Source: Microglena sp. YARC | Lineage: Eukaryota > Chlorophyta > Chlorophyceae > Chlamydomonadales > Chlamydomonadaceae | DNA: 64,000 nucleotides | Assembly (NCBI GenBank): GCA_022414725.1 | Contig: CM039465.1 | Coordinates: 37,984,260 to 38,048,259, forward strand | Direction of reading: 5' to 3' | Part shown: piece by piece, positions 34,001-46,977 of the stretch | Position numbering within the stretch: position 1 is the stretch's first letter | How the letters are laid out: each line of letters opens with the position of its first letter | Notes under the pieces: model-generated | Told to the model about the DNA's origin: nothing | Database searches by the model: none | What the model saw: only the letters and a program-made list of their open reading frames with translations | Program-made: the position numbers and the translations under genes

Positions 34001-37000
34001 CAAGAGAGAGATTCACACCACTCCCTCCTCTCTCTCCACCTGGATGTAACAGCATCCAACCCACTGATTTGGTAGTTCCTACCCATCCTTTTCCCCCCCC
34101 CACACTCCCACACCCCACACCCCTCCCTCCTCTCCCCTGGGACTGTAACAGCATCCAACCCACCTGATTTGGTAGTTCTCTACCCATCCTTATTCCCCCC
34201 ACACACCCACCACCCCTCCCTCCTCTCTCCCCTGGACTGTAACAGCATCCAACCGCACCGCTTTGGTAGTTCCTCAACACCTCTTTTCCCCCCCACACAC
34301 CCCACCCACCTTCCCTCCTCTCCCCCCTGGACTGTAAACAGCATCCAACCCACCTTGCTTGGTAGTTTCCTCTACCCATCCTTCCCCCACACACCCACAC
34401 CCCACCACCCCCTCCCTCCCTCTCGTCCCTCTGGACTGTACAGCAATCAATCAGCTTTGGTAGTTCTTACCCATCCTTTCCCCACAACCCACACCCCACC
34501 ACCCTCCCCTCCTCTCTCCCTGGACTGTAACACATCCACCCCTGCTTTGGTAGTTCATCTACCCATCCTTTCCCCCCACACACCCACACCCCACCCCCCT
34601 CTCCCTCATCCCCTGGACGTAACAGATCACCCACCTGCTTTGTAGTTCCTCTCATTCCTTTCCCCCACACCCCAAGCCCCACCACCCCTCCTCTCTCCCC
34701 CTGGACTGTAACAGCATCCACCCACTGATTTGGAGTCTCTACCCTTTTCCTCCCCCACACACCACACTCACACCCCCTCCTCCCTCCCCTGGAACTGTAA
34801 GCAGATCCAACCCACTGCTTTGGTAAGTTCTCTACCCATCTTTCCCCCCACACCCCCACCCACACCCTCCTCCTCTCTCCCCCTGGACTGTACAGCATCC
34901 AACCCCTGATTTTTGGTTAGTTCCTCTACCCATCCTTCTCCACACACCCCACACGTCCACCACCCCTCCCTCCCTCTCCCGGACTGTAACAGCATCCAAC
35001 CCACCTGCTTTGGTATTCCTCTACCCATCTTTCCCCCCCACACCACACCCCACCACCCTCCCCCCTTCTCCCCCTGGACTGTAACAGCATCCATACCACC
35101 CTGGCTTTGGTAGTTCTCTACACATCTTCCCCTCCCCACACCCCAACCCCACCACCCCTCCTCCCTCTCTCCCTGGAACTGTAAACAGCATCCAACCACC
35201 TGATGGTAGTTCCTCATAGCCCCCTTCCCCCACACAACCCCACACCCCCCCACCCCTCCTCCCTCTTCTCCCCTGGACCTGGTACAGCATCCACCACCTG
35301 CTTTGGTGTTCCTCCTACCTACGATCCTTTCCCCCGCCAACACCCACACACCCCACACCACCCCTCCCTCCTCTTCCCCTGGCTGGATGGTAACAGCATT
35401 CCCAACCCACCTGATTTGGTAGATTTGGTATTCAACCCACAACCAACCCCACACCCCCTCCCTCCTCTCTAACAGCATCCAACCCCATACCTCCTTTCCC
35501 CCCACACCCCTCCTCTCTCCTCACTGGGACCCACACCCCACACCCTTCCCCCAACCCCCTCTCCTCTCTCCCTGGACTGTAACAGTCCAAACACCTGCAG
35601 CATCCAACCCCCCCACACCCCTCCTCTCTCTTCCCCCAGCTGCAATTCCATCCATTGGGTAGTTCTCTACCCACCTTTCCCCCAACCCCAGTTCCCCTCT
35701 ACCATCCTTTCTCCCCCACCAACCCACACCCCTCCTCCTCTCTCCAACGCACACCCACCACCCCTCCGCTCCTCTCTCTCCCCCTGGACTGTAAACAAGC
35801 ATTCCAACCCACCTGAATTGTAGTTTCCTCCCTCTACCCATCTTTCCCCCCACAACCCACCACCGCCACCACCCCCTCCCTCCCTCTCGTCCCTGGCTGT
35901 AACAGCACAACCCACCTGATTTGGTAGTTCCTCTAGGCCATCCCTCGCCCCACACACCCACCACCCCTCCTCCTCTCTCCGCTGGACTGTTAAACAGTCA
36001 TCCACCCACCTGATTTGAGTTCCTCAACCCATCCTTTCCACCAACCCAGCATCCACCACCCCTCCCTCCTCTCTCCCCCTGGACTGTAACAGCATCCAAC
36101 CCACCTGCCGTTTTGGTAGTCCTCTTACCCATCCTTTCCCCCCCACACCCCACACCACCACCCCCTCCTCCCTCTCTCCCCCTGGACTGTAACAGCATCG
36201 CAACCCACCTGCTTTGGTAGTTCCTCTACCCATCTTTCCCCCCCACACACCCCAACCCCACCACCCCTCCTCTCCTCTCTCCCCCTGGACTGTAACAGCA
36301 TCCAACCCACCTGCTTTGGTAGTTTAAATCCTCTACCCATCCTTTCCCCCCCCCCCCCACACCCCACACCCACCACCCCGCTCCTCCCTCTTCTCCCCCT
36401 GGACTGTAACAGCATCCAACCCACCTGCTTTGGTAGTTCCTCTACCCATCTTTCCCCCCCACACCCACACCACCACCACCCCTCCCTCTCTCCCCCTGGA
36501 CTGTAACAGCAATCCAACCCAACCTGATTTGGTAGTTCCTCTACCCATCCTTTCTCCCCCACACCACACCCCACCCACCCCTCCCCTCTCCCCCTGGACT
36601 GTAACAAGGGGGCGGGCCAAATTTTTCCCCAACCACTTTGGTAGTTCCTCTACCATCCTTCCCCCACACACCCCACACCCCACCCACCCCCTCCCTCTCT
36701 CCCTGGACTGTTCCAACCCACTCTGATTTTGGTAGTTCCTCTACCCATCCTCTGACCCTCCCTCTCTCTCCCCCTGGACTGTAACAGCATCCAACCCACC
36801 TGCTTTGGTAGTTCTTCTACCCATCCTTTCCCCCCCTCACACCCCAACCACCACCCCTTCCTCCCTCTCCCCGTGGTACTGTAAACAGCATCCAACCCAC
36901 TGCTAGCTTTTCCCCCCAGTTCTACTCACGTACCCACCACCCCCCCCACACAAACCCCATCCCCTGGACCACTGCCCCTGTCCCTCTCTCCCCCTGACTG

Positions 37001-40000
37001 TAACCAGATCCACCCACCACTGATTTGGGTAGTCCTCTACATCCTTTCTCCCCCACAATTCACACCCCACCACCCCCTCCCTCCCTCTCTCCTGGACTGG
37101 AACAGATCCACCCACGATGCTTTTGTAGTTCCTTACCATCTTTCCCGCCACACACCCCACACCCACCACCCTCCCTCCTCTCTTCCCCTGGACTGTACGC
37201 ATCCAACCACCTGATTTGGGTAGTTCCTCTACCATACCTTTTCCACCCACACACACCCCACACCCACCCCTCCCTCCTTCTCCCTGGACTGTAACAGCAT
37301 CCAACCCACCTGATTTGGTAGTTCCTCTACCCATCCTTTCCCCCCCCCACCACCACCCCACCCCACCACCCCCTCCCTCCCTCTCTCCCTGACTGTAAAC
37401 AGCATCCCAACCCACCTGATTTTTGTAGTTCATCTACCATCCTTTCCCGCCACATCACCCCACCACTCCTCCTGCCCTCTCTCCCAGCTGGACTGTAACA
37501 GCATCCAACCCCACAGTAGTCACTGGACACCCCCCAACCACTTTGGCCCGTTCTCTACCATCCTCCCTCCCTCTCTCCCCCGTGGACACAGACAGCATCC
37601 ACTCCATCTGCTTGGTAGACTGTAAACAGCCCATCAACCACCTGAATTGGTAGTTCCCACTACCACTACCCCCTTTCCCTCCCCCCCACACCTCCCCCCT
37701 CTCCCCTGGACTGAACAGCATCCCAACCCACCTGCTTGGTAGTTCCTCTACCATCTTTCCCCCAACACACACCACACACCACCCCTCCTCCTCTTTCTCC
37801 CTGGACTGTCAGCTCAACCACCCATGATTTGGTAGTTCTCTACCATCCTTTCTCTCCCCCCCACACAACCCCACACCCCAACCACCCCCTCCCTCCCTCC
37901 CATCTCCCCTGGACTGTAACAGCATCCAACCCACCTGCTTTGGTAGTTCTCTACTCCATCTTTCCTCCCCCCACACCCCACCCCCCCTCCCCTCTTCCCC
38001 CCTGGACTCTACCTGCTTTGGTAGTTCCTCTACAATCCCCCCACACACCCCACACCCGCCCACCACCCCCTCCTCTCTCGTCCCCCTGGACTGTAACAGA
38101 TCCAACCACCTGATTTGGGTAGTTTCTCCTATACCATCCTTTTCTCCGCAACCACACACCAAACCACCACCCTCACTCCTCTCTCTCCCTGGAACTGTAA
38201 ACAGCATCAACCACCTGCTTTGTAGTTCTTCTACCATCCTTTCCCCCCCACACACCCACACCCCACCCACCCCTCCCTCCTCTCTGCCCCCTGGACTGTA
38301 ACAGCATCCACCCACCCACCTGATTTGGTAGTTTCCTCTACCCATTCCTTTTCCCCCAACACACACACCCACCACCCCTCCCTCCCTCTCTCCCCTGGAC
38401 TGTAACAGCATCCAACCCACCTGCCTTTGTAGTTCCTCTACCATCCTTTCCCCCCCACACACCCACACCCCACCACCCCCTCCTCCACTCTCCCCCTGGG
38501 ACTGTAACAAGCATCAACCCAGCCTGCTTTGGTAGTTCCTCTACCCATCCTTTCCCCCCCCCACACCCCACAACCCCACCACCCCCCTCCCTTCTCCCCT
38601 GGATGTAACCTCCGAACCACCTGATTGGTAGTTCCTACCCATCTCTCACCCACACACCCACCCACCACCCCTCCTCCTCTCTCCCGACTGGATTGTAACA
38701 GCATCCAACCCACCTGATTTGGTAGTTCTCTATCCATCCTTTCCCCCCACAACACACCCCACACCCCACCACCCCCACCCTCCCTGCCCTGGACTAACAG
38801 CTCCCCCTGGACTGTAACAGCATCCAACCCCTGATTTGGTAGTTCTTACCCCATCCTATTCCCTCCCACACACCCACCCCCACACCTCGCCTCCCTCACT
38901 CCCTCTCTCCCCTGGGACTAGCAGCATCCAACCCACCTGCTTTGGTAGTTCTCTACCCATACCACCCACACACCCCACACCCAAACCCCTTCCCTCCTTT
39001 TTTTTTTCCCCCCCCCCCTCTCTCCCCTGGACTGTAACAGCATCCACCCACTGCTGCTTGGTAGTTCCTCTACCCATCCTTACCCCCCTCTCTCTCTCCC
39101 CCTGGACGGTAAAGCATCCAAACCCACCTCTTTGTAGTTCCTCATCCTTTCCCCCCCACACTGGACTGTAACAAGCATCCAACCCCCTCCCTTCACCCTG
39201 GACTGTAACAGCATCCAACCCACCTGCTTTGGTAGTTCCTCTAACCCATCCTTCCCCCCCCCACCCCACCACCACACCCACCCCTCCCTCCCCTCTCTCC
39301 CCCTGGACTGTAACAGCCATCCAACCCACCTGCTTTGGTAGTTCCTCTACCCATCCTTTCCCCCACCAACACCCCACAACCCCACACCCCCCCCTCCCTC
39401 CCTCTCCCCCTGGACTGTAACAGCATCCACCCACCTGTTATGTTGGTAGTTCCTCTACCCATCCTTTCCCCCCACACACACCCACACCCCAACCACCCCC
39501 TCTCCCCTCCCTCTTCCCCTGGACTGTTTTTTTTTTATAACAGCATCCAACCTCACCCTGATTTAGTTCCTCTACCCATCCTTTTCCCCCCCCACACCCA
39601 ACGACCCCACCAACTGATTTTTGGTAGTTCCTCTACCCATCCTTTCCCAAGGACTGAACAGCATCCACCCACCTGTCCTCTACCCATCCTTTCCCCCCCA
39701 CACACCCCACCACGCCCTCCCTCCCTCTCTCCCCCATGTGCCTATCCCCTGGACTGTAACAGCATTCCAACCCACCTTGCTTTGTAGTTCTCTACCATGC
39801 TTCCCCGCCAAACACACACCCCACCACTCCCTCCCTCCCTCCCCTCTCTCCCCCTGGACTGGTAACGCATCCAACCCACATTGAATTTGGTATTCCTCTA
39901 CCATCCTTTTCCCCCCCCACACCCACACCGCGCCCTCTCCCTTCTCCCTGGAACTGTAACAGCATCCAACCCACCTGTGATTGGTAAGTTCTGCTACCCA

Positions 40001-43000
40001 TCCTTTCTGCACACACACACCACACCCCACCACCCCCCCTCTCCTCCCCCTGGACGTATAACAGCATCCACCACCTGATTTGGTAGTTCCTCTACCCATC
40101 CTTTTCCCCCCACACCACCCACACCCCCACCACCCCTCCCTCCCTCTCTCCCCCTGGAACTGTAACAGCATCCAACCCACCTGATTTGGTAGTTCCTCTA
40201 CCACCCTTTCCCCCCCCACACACCACACCCCCTCCCTCCCTCTCTCACCCTGGACTGTAACAGCATCTTTTCCCAACCCACCTGATTTTGGTAGTTCTCT
40301 ACCCATCCTTTCTCCCCCACACCCACACCCCACACCCCTCCCTCCTCTCTCCCCTGGATGTAAGCAGGCATCCAAACCCACCTGCTGGTAGTTCCTCTAC
40401 CCATCTTCACCCACACCCACCCCGCCAGTCTCCCCTCTGGACCCTTCCCCTGGATGTAACAGCTCCAACCACCTGCTTTGTAGTTTTCTCTACCATCTTT
40501 CCCCCCACACTACCCAACACCCACGACCCCCTACTCCCTCTCTCCCCTGGACTGTAACAGCAATCACCCACCTGCTTTGGGCAGTTCCTCTACATTCTTT
40601 TTCCCCCCCACACCCCACACCCACCACCCCCTCCCTCCCCTCTCCCTGGACTGTAACAGCATCCAACCCACCTGACTTTGGTAGTTCCCTACCCATCCTT
40701 TCCCCCCCACACACCCACACGCCCCACCACCCCCTCCCTCCCTCTCTCCCCTGGACTGTACAGCATCCAACCCACCTGCTTTGGTAGTTCTCTACCACCC
40801 ATCCTTCCCCCCCACAACCACACACACCACCACCCCTCCCTCACCATTCGGAAGTCTCCCCTGGACCAGCATCCAACCACCCCCTCTAACCCATCCTTTC
40901 TCCCAACCATCACACCCCAACCCCACCCCTCCTCTCCCTCTCTCCCCCTGGACTGTAACAGCATCCAACCCACACTGATTTGGTAGTTCCTCTACCCATC
41001 CTTTCCCCCCCCCAACCCCACCCCACCACCCCCCTTCCCTCTCCCCCTGGACTGTACAGCATCCAACCCACCTGATTTGGTAGTTCCTCTTACCCATCCT
41101 TCTCCCCCCACACCCCCACCACTCCCCTCCCCTCTCTCACCCTGGACTGTAACGAGCATCCAACCCACCTGCTTTGGTAGTTCCTCTACCCATCCTTTCC
41201 CACCCCCACACCCCACACCCCCACCACTCCCTCCTCTGCCCCTGGACTGTAACAGCATCCACTGCCACCGTTTGGTAGTTACCCATCCTCCCCCCCACAC
41301 ACCCACAACCCACACCCTCCTCCCTCTCTCCCCCTGACTGGCAGCATCCAATCCACCTGCGTGGTAGTTCCTCTTCCTTTCCCCCCACACACCCAACACC
41401 CCACCACCCCCTCCTCCTCTCTCCCCCTGAAACTGTAACAGCATCCAACCCACTGCTTTGGTAGTTCTCTACCATCCTGTTCCCCCCACAACCCCAACAC
41501 CCACCACCTCCCCTCCTCTTCCCCTGGACTGTAACTGATTTGGTAGCATCACCCACACCCACCCATCACTGATTTGGTCCCCCACACACCCCAACCACCC
41601 ACCACCCCCTCCCCTACCCTCTCTCCCCCTGGACTGTAACAGCAAATCCAACCCACCTGCTTTGGTAGTTCCTCTACCCTGATTTGGTACGTTCCCTCCC
41701 CCCCACACACCCACACCCACCCCCTCCCTCCCTCTCTCCTTTCCCCTGATTTGTATTCCCACATCCGGTTTCTCCCCCCCACCCCACACCCCACCACCCC
41801 CTCCCTCCCTCTCTCCCCTGGACTGTAACAGCATCCAACCCACGGTAGTTCCTCTACCCATCCTTTCCCCCCCACACACCCCACGCCCACACCCCTCCTC
41901 TCTCTCCCCCTGGACTGTAACAGCATCCAACCCACCTGCTTTGGTAGTTTTCTCTACCCATCCTTCTCCCCCCCCCAAACCCCACACCCCACCACCCCCT
42001 CCCTCCCCTCTCTCCCCTGGACTGTTAACAGCATCAACCCACTGCTTTGGTAGTTCCTCTTACCCATCCTTTCCCCCCCACACACCCACCACCACCCCCT
42101 CCTCCTCTCCCCCTGGACTAACAGTAACTGAAAATTTGGTAGTCCTCTACCCATTCCTTCCCCCCACCACACCACACCCCACACCTCCTCTCTCTCCCCA
42201 TCCCCACCCACCTGCCTTGGTAGTTCCTCTACCCATACCTTTCCCCGCCACACACCCACACCCACCACCTCCTCCTCTCTCCCCTGGACTGTAACAGCAA
42301 TCCAACCCACCTGATTTGGTAGTTCTCTACCCATCCTTTCCCCCCCACACACCCCACACCCCACCCCCTCCCTCCCTCTCTCCCCTGGACTGTAACAGCA
42401 TCCACCCACCTGATTTGGTAGTTCCTCTACCCATCCTTTCTCCACACACCCCACCCCCCCCACCCCCTCCCTCTCTCCTCTCTCCCCCACACCCCATCCA
42501 ACCCATTGATTTGGTAACTCACCCCCCCTCCCCCCACACACCCCACACACCACCAACCCCCTCCTCTCTCCCCCTGGACTGTAACAGCATCCAACCCACC
42601 TGATTTGGTAGTTCCTCTACCCATCCTTCTCCCCCACACCCACCACCCCCGTCCCTCTCTCCCCCACACACCCACCACCCCCTCCCTCCCTCTCTCCCCC
42701 TGGACTGTAACAGCATCCAACCCACCTGCTTGGTAGTTCCTCTACCCATCCTTTCCCCTGGACCCACACCACCCCACCACCCCACACCCCCTCCCTCCCT
42801 CTCCTCCCCCTGGACTGTAACAGCATCCTGTAACTCCACCTGCTTTGGTAGTTCCTCTACCCATCCTTTTCTCCCCCCACACACCCCACATCCTTTTCCC
42901 CACCACCCCTCCTCCGCTCCTCTCCCTCCCCCTCCCCCTCCCTCTCTCCCCTGGACTGTAACAGCATCCACACCCCACCTGCTTTGGTAGTTCCTCTACC

Positions 43001-46000
43001 CATCCTTTCCCCCCCCACACCCACACCCCACCACCCCCTCCCTCCCTCTCTCCCCCTGGATGTAACAGCATCCACCCACCACTTTGGCTTTGGTAGTATT
43101 CCTCTACCCATCCTTTCCCCCCACACACCACACCCCACACCCACCACCCCCTCCCCCCTCTCTCCCCTGGACTTAACAGCATCCAACCCACCTGATTTGG
43201 TAGTTCCTCTACCATCCTTTTCCCCACACACCCCACACCCCACCACCCCCTCCCTCCCTCTCTCCCCCTGGACTGTAACAGCATCCAACCACCTGCTTTG
43301 GTAGTTCCTTACCCACACACACACCCCACCACCCCCTCCCTCCTCTCTCCCCCTGGACTGTAACAGCATCCAACCCACCTGATTTGGTAGTTCTCTACCC
43401 ATCCTTTCCCCCCCCACACACCCCACACCCCACCACCCCTCCCTCCTCTCTCCCTGGACTGTACAGCATCCAACCCACCTGATTTGGTAGTTCCTCTACC
43501 ATCTTTCCCCCCACACACCCCACACCCCACCACCCCCTCCCTCCCTCCTCTCTCCCCCTGGACTGTAACAGCATCCAACCCACCTGCTTTGGTAGTTTCC
43601 TCTACCATCCTTTCCCCCCCCACACACCCCACACCCACCACCCCCTCCCTCCCCTCTCTCCCCTGGAACTGTAACAGCATCAATCCACCTGCTTTGGTAG
43701 TTCCTCTACCCATCCTTTCCCCCCACACACCCCCACACCCCACCACCCCCTCCCTCCCCTCTCTCCCCTGGACTGTAACAGCATCCAACCCACCTGCTTT
43801 GGGTAGTTTCCTCTACCCATCCTTTCCCCCCACACACCCCAACCCACCACCCCCTCCTCCCTCTCTCCCCCTGGACTGTAACAGCATCCAACCCACCTGC
43901 TTTGGTAGTTCCTCTACCCATCCTTTCCTCCCCCCACACCCACACCCCACCACCCCCTCCCTCCCTCTCTCCCCTGGACTGTAACAGCAATCCAACCCAC
44001 CTGTTTGGTAGTTTCCTCTACCCATCCTTCCCCCCCACACCCACACCCCACCACCTCCCTCCCTCTCTCCCCTGGACTGTAACAGCATCCAACCCACCTG
44101 ATTTGGTAGTTCCTCTACCCATCCTTTCCCCCCCACACACCCACACCCCACCACCCCCTCCCTCCTCTCTCCCCCTGGACTGTAACAGCATCCAACCCAC
44201 TGCTTTGTAGTATCCTTTCTACCCATCTTTTTCCCCCCCACACACCCACACCCCACCACCCCCTCCCTCCTCTCTCCCCCTGGACTGTAACAGCATCCAA
44301 CCCACCTGATTTGGTAGTTCCTCTACCATCCTTTCCCCCCCCGCCCACCCACCCCCCACACCCCTCCCTCCCTCTCTCCCCCTGGACTAACAGTAACCTG
44401 CTTTGGTAGCATCCAACCCACCTGATTTGGTAGTTCCTCTACCCATCCTTTCCCCCCACACACACACCCCACCACCCCTCCCTCCTCTCTCCCCCTGGAC
44501 TGTAACAGCATCCAACCCACCTGCTTTGGTAGTTCCTCTACCCATCCTTTCCCCCCCCCACACCCACACCCCACCACCCCCTCCCTCCCTCTCTCCCCCT
44601 GGACTGTAACAGCATCCAACCCACCTGATTTGGTAGTTCCTCTACCCATCCTTTCCCCCCCACACACCCCACACCCCACCACCCCCTCCCTCCCTCTCTC
44701 CCCCTGGACTGTAACAGCATCCAACCCACCTGATTTGGTAGTTCCTCTACCCATCCTTTCTCCCCCACACACCCCACACCCACCACCCCTCCCTCCCTCT
44801 CTCCCCCTGGACTGTAACAGCATCCAACCCACCTGATTTGGTAGTTCCTCTACCCATCCTTTCCCCCCCACACACCCCACACCCCACCACCCCCTCCCTC
44901 CCTCTCTCCCCCTGGACTGTAACAGCATCCAACCCACCTGCTTTGGTAGTTCCTCTACCCATCCCCCACCACCCCACACCCCACCACCCCCTCCCTCCCT
45001 CTCCCCCTGGACTGTAACAGCATCCCCCACCTGCTTTGTACCGTTCCTCTACCCACACACCCCACACCCCCAACCCTTAAACGCATCCAAACCCACCCTG
45101 TGGTAGTTCCCTCATCCTCCCTCTCTCCCCCTGGACACACCCACACCCCAACTCAGCATCCAACCCACCTGCTAGTCCTCTACCCATCCTTTACCCACAC
45201 CCCACACCCCCTCCCTCCCTCTCTCCCCCTGGACTGTTAACAGCATCCAACACCTGAGTATTCCTCTACCCATCCTTTCCCCACACACCACACCCCACCA
45301 CCCCCTCCCTCCCTCTCTCCCCCTGGACTAACAGCATCCAACCCACCTGCCTTTGGTAGTCCTCTACCCATCTTTCCCCGCCACACACCCCACACCCCAC
45401 CACCCCCTCTCCTCTCTCCCCCTGGACTGTAACAGCATCCAACACCTGATTGGTAGTTCCTCTACCCATCCTTTCCCCCCACACACCCCACACCCCACCA
45501 CCCCCTCCCTCCCTCTCCCCCCTGGACTAACAGCATCCAACCCACCTGATTTGGGTAGTTCCTCTACCCATCCTTCTCCCCCACACCCCACACCCCACCC
45601 ACCCTCCCTCCCTCTCTCCCCCTGGACTGTAAAGCATCCAACCCACCTGCTTTGTAGTTCTCTACCTCCTGACCCTCACCACCCCTCCCTCTCTCCCCCT
45701 GGACTGTAACAGCATCCAACCCACCTGATTTGAGTCCTCTACCATTCCTTTCCCCCACAACACCACACCCCACCACCCCTCCCTCATCTCTCCCCCTGGA
45801 CTTTCCAACCACCCAGTTCCTCTACCCATCCTTTCCCCGCCACACACCCCACCCCACCACCCCCTCCCTCCCTCTCTCCCCCTGGACTGTAACAAGACAG
45901 TCCCCCCCACACACACACCACCACCCCCTCCCTCCCTCTCTCCCCCTGGACTGTAACAGCATCCAACCCACCTGCTTTGGTAGTTCCTCTACCCATCCTT

Positions 46001-46500
46001 TCCCCTCCACACACCCCACCCCCCACCACCCCTCCCTCCCTCTCTCCCCCTGGACTGTAACAGCATCCAACCCACCTGCTTTGGTAGTTCCTCTACCCAT
46101 CCTTTCTCCCCCCACACCCCACACCCACACCCCCTCCCTCCCTCTCTCCCCCTGGACTGTAACAGCATCCAACCCACCTGATTTGGTAGTTCCTCTACCC
46201 ATCCTTTCCCCCCCACACACCCCACACCCCACCACCCCCTCCCTCCCTCTCTCCCCCTGGACTGTAACAGCATCCAACCCACCTGCTTTGGTAGTTCCTC
46301 TACCCATCCTTTCCCCCCCACACACCCCACACCCCACCACCCCCTCCCTCCCTCTCTCCCCCTGGACTGTAACAGCATCCAACCCACATGTTTTGGTAGT
46401 TCCTCTACCCATCCTTTCCCCCCCCACACACCCCACACCCAACCACCACCTCCCAACACCACCACCACCTCCTCTCTCCCGCTGGACTGTGACAAAAAAT
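34001..46500. repeat. Donor-edge array of DUF1336 exon 6, ~105-bp unit, about 120 copies
   Basis: The plus-strand unit contains ctggactgtaacagcatcca, acccacctgctttggtagtt and cctctacccatcctttcccc, then acacaccccacaccccacc. On minus the core is GAGGAACTACCAAAGCAG followed by gtgggttgg and cagtccagggggagagagg. This matches the exon 6 end GATGAACTACCAGAGCAG, its gtgggt donor and the first intron bases, via the intermediate copy at 46507-46579. Many units have base indels; the best conserved lie at 43900-46400. Confidence 0.95.
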
Positions 46501-46506
46501 CACTCA

Positions 46507-46579
46507 CCTGCTCTGGTAGTTAATCTGGACAGTTGCCTTTGATGATGAAAGTCGTTTCAAAGATGACCGTGTTGAGACT
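46507..46579 (-). pseudogene. Duplicate of DUF1336 exon 6, 3' part with donor (stop codon inside)
   Basis: Repeats the LNTVIFET ... ELPEQ end and a gtgagt donor, but has TAA where the real exon has GAA. The following intron bases (tcacagtccagcgggagagagg) are clearly the founder type of the 105-bp unit that fills 34001-46500, so this copy links the exon to that array. A second copy (46711-46779) lies between it and the real exon. Confidence 0.75.
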
Positions 46580-46842
46580 GTACCTTACATACTGACTCAC
46601 TGCCCTGCAACACACTGCCCTGCATTACACTGCCCTGCAACACACTGCCCAGCACCAAACCAAACCAAACCAAACCAAACCACACCAAACAAAACCTTCC
46701 CTGCCACCCACCTGCTCTGGTAGTTCATTCTGCCTTGAATGATGCAAGCCGTTTCAAATATGACCGTGTTGAGAGTGTATCGTATATCTGACACTCTGCC
46801 CTGCACCACACCACACCACATTAAACCACCCCTGCCACCCAC

Positions 46843-46977
46843 CTGCTCTGGTAGTTCATCGGGGCTGTTGCCTTGAATGATGAAAGCCGTTTCAAATATG
46901 ACCGTGTTGAGTCGGTTTGTGAAACTCATGAGGGCAGTGCGAGCGACGAAAGCGTAGAGGTGCACGTCCAGGTCAAT
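46843..46977 (-). CDS. DUF1336 protein exon 6: IDLDVH ... ELPEQ block
   Basis: 135 nt, 45 codons, phase 0 to 0, with acceptor ttgcacag and donor gtgggt. It encodes [32 protein letters not shown] and DELPEQ, equivalent to EIDLDIHxFSYxxRxG ... LxIQAxxxEELPEQ near the domain's end. Both edges are amplified: at least six acceptor-edge copies up to 47870, two long donor-edge copies at 46507-46579 and 46711-46779, then the 12.5-kb array. Confidence 0.92.

Noticed and set aside
32468..34400. Frames of about 400-500 codons across the N gap
   Set aside because: Artefacts of translating N as unknown residues.
46590..46690. ccctgcaacacactgccctgc repeats as a separate element
   Set aside because: Short spacer repeats between donor-edge copies of exon 6, with the same composition as the 47.2-47.8 kb array.
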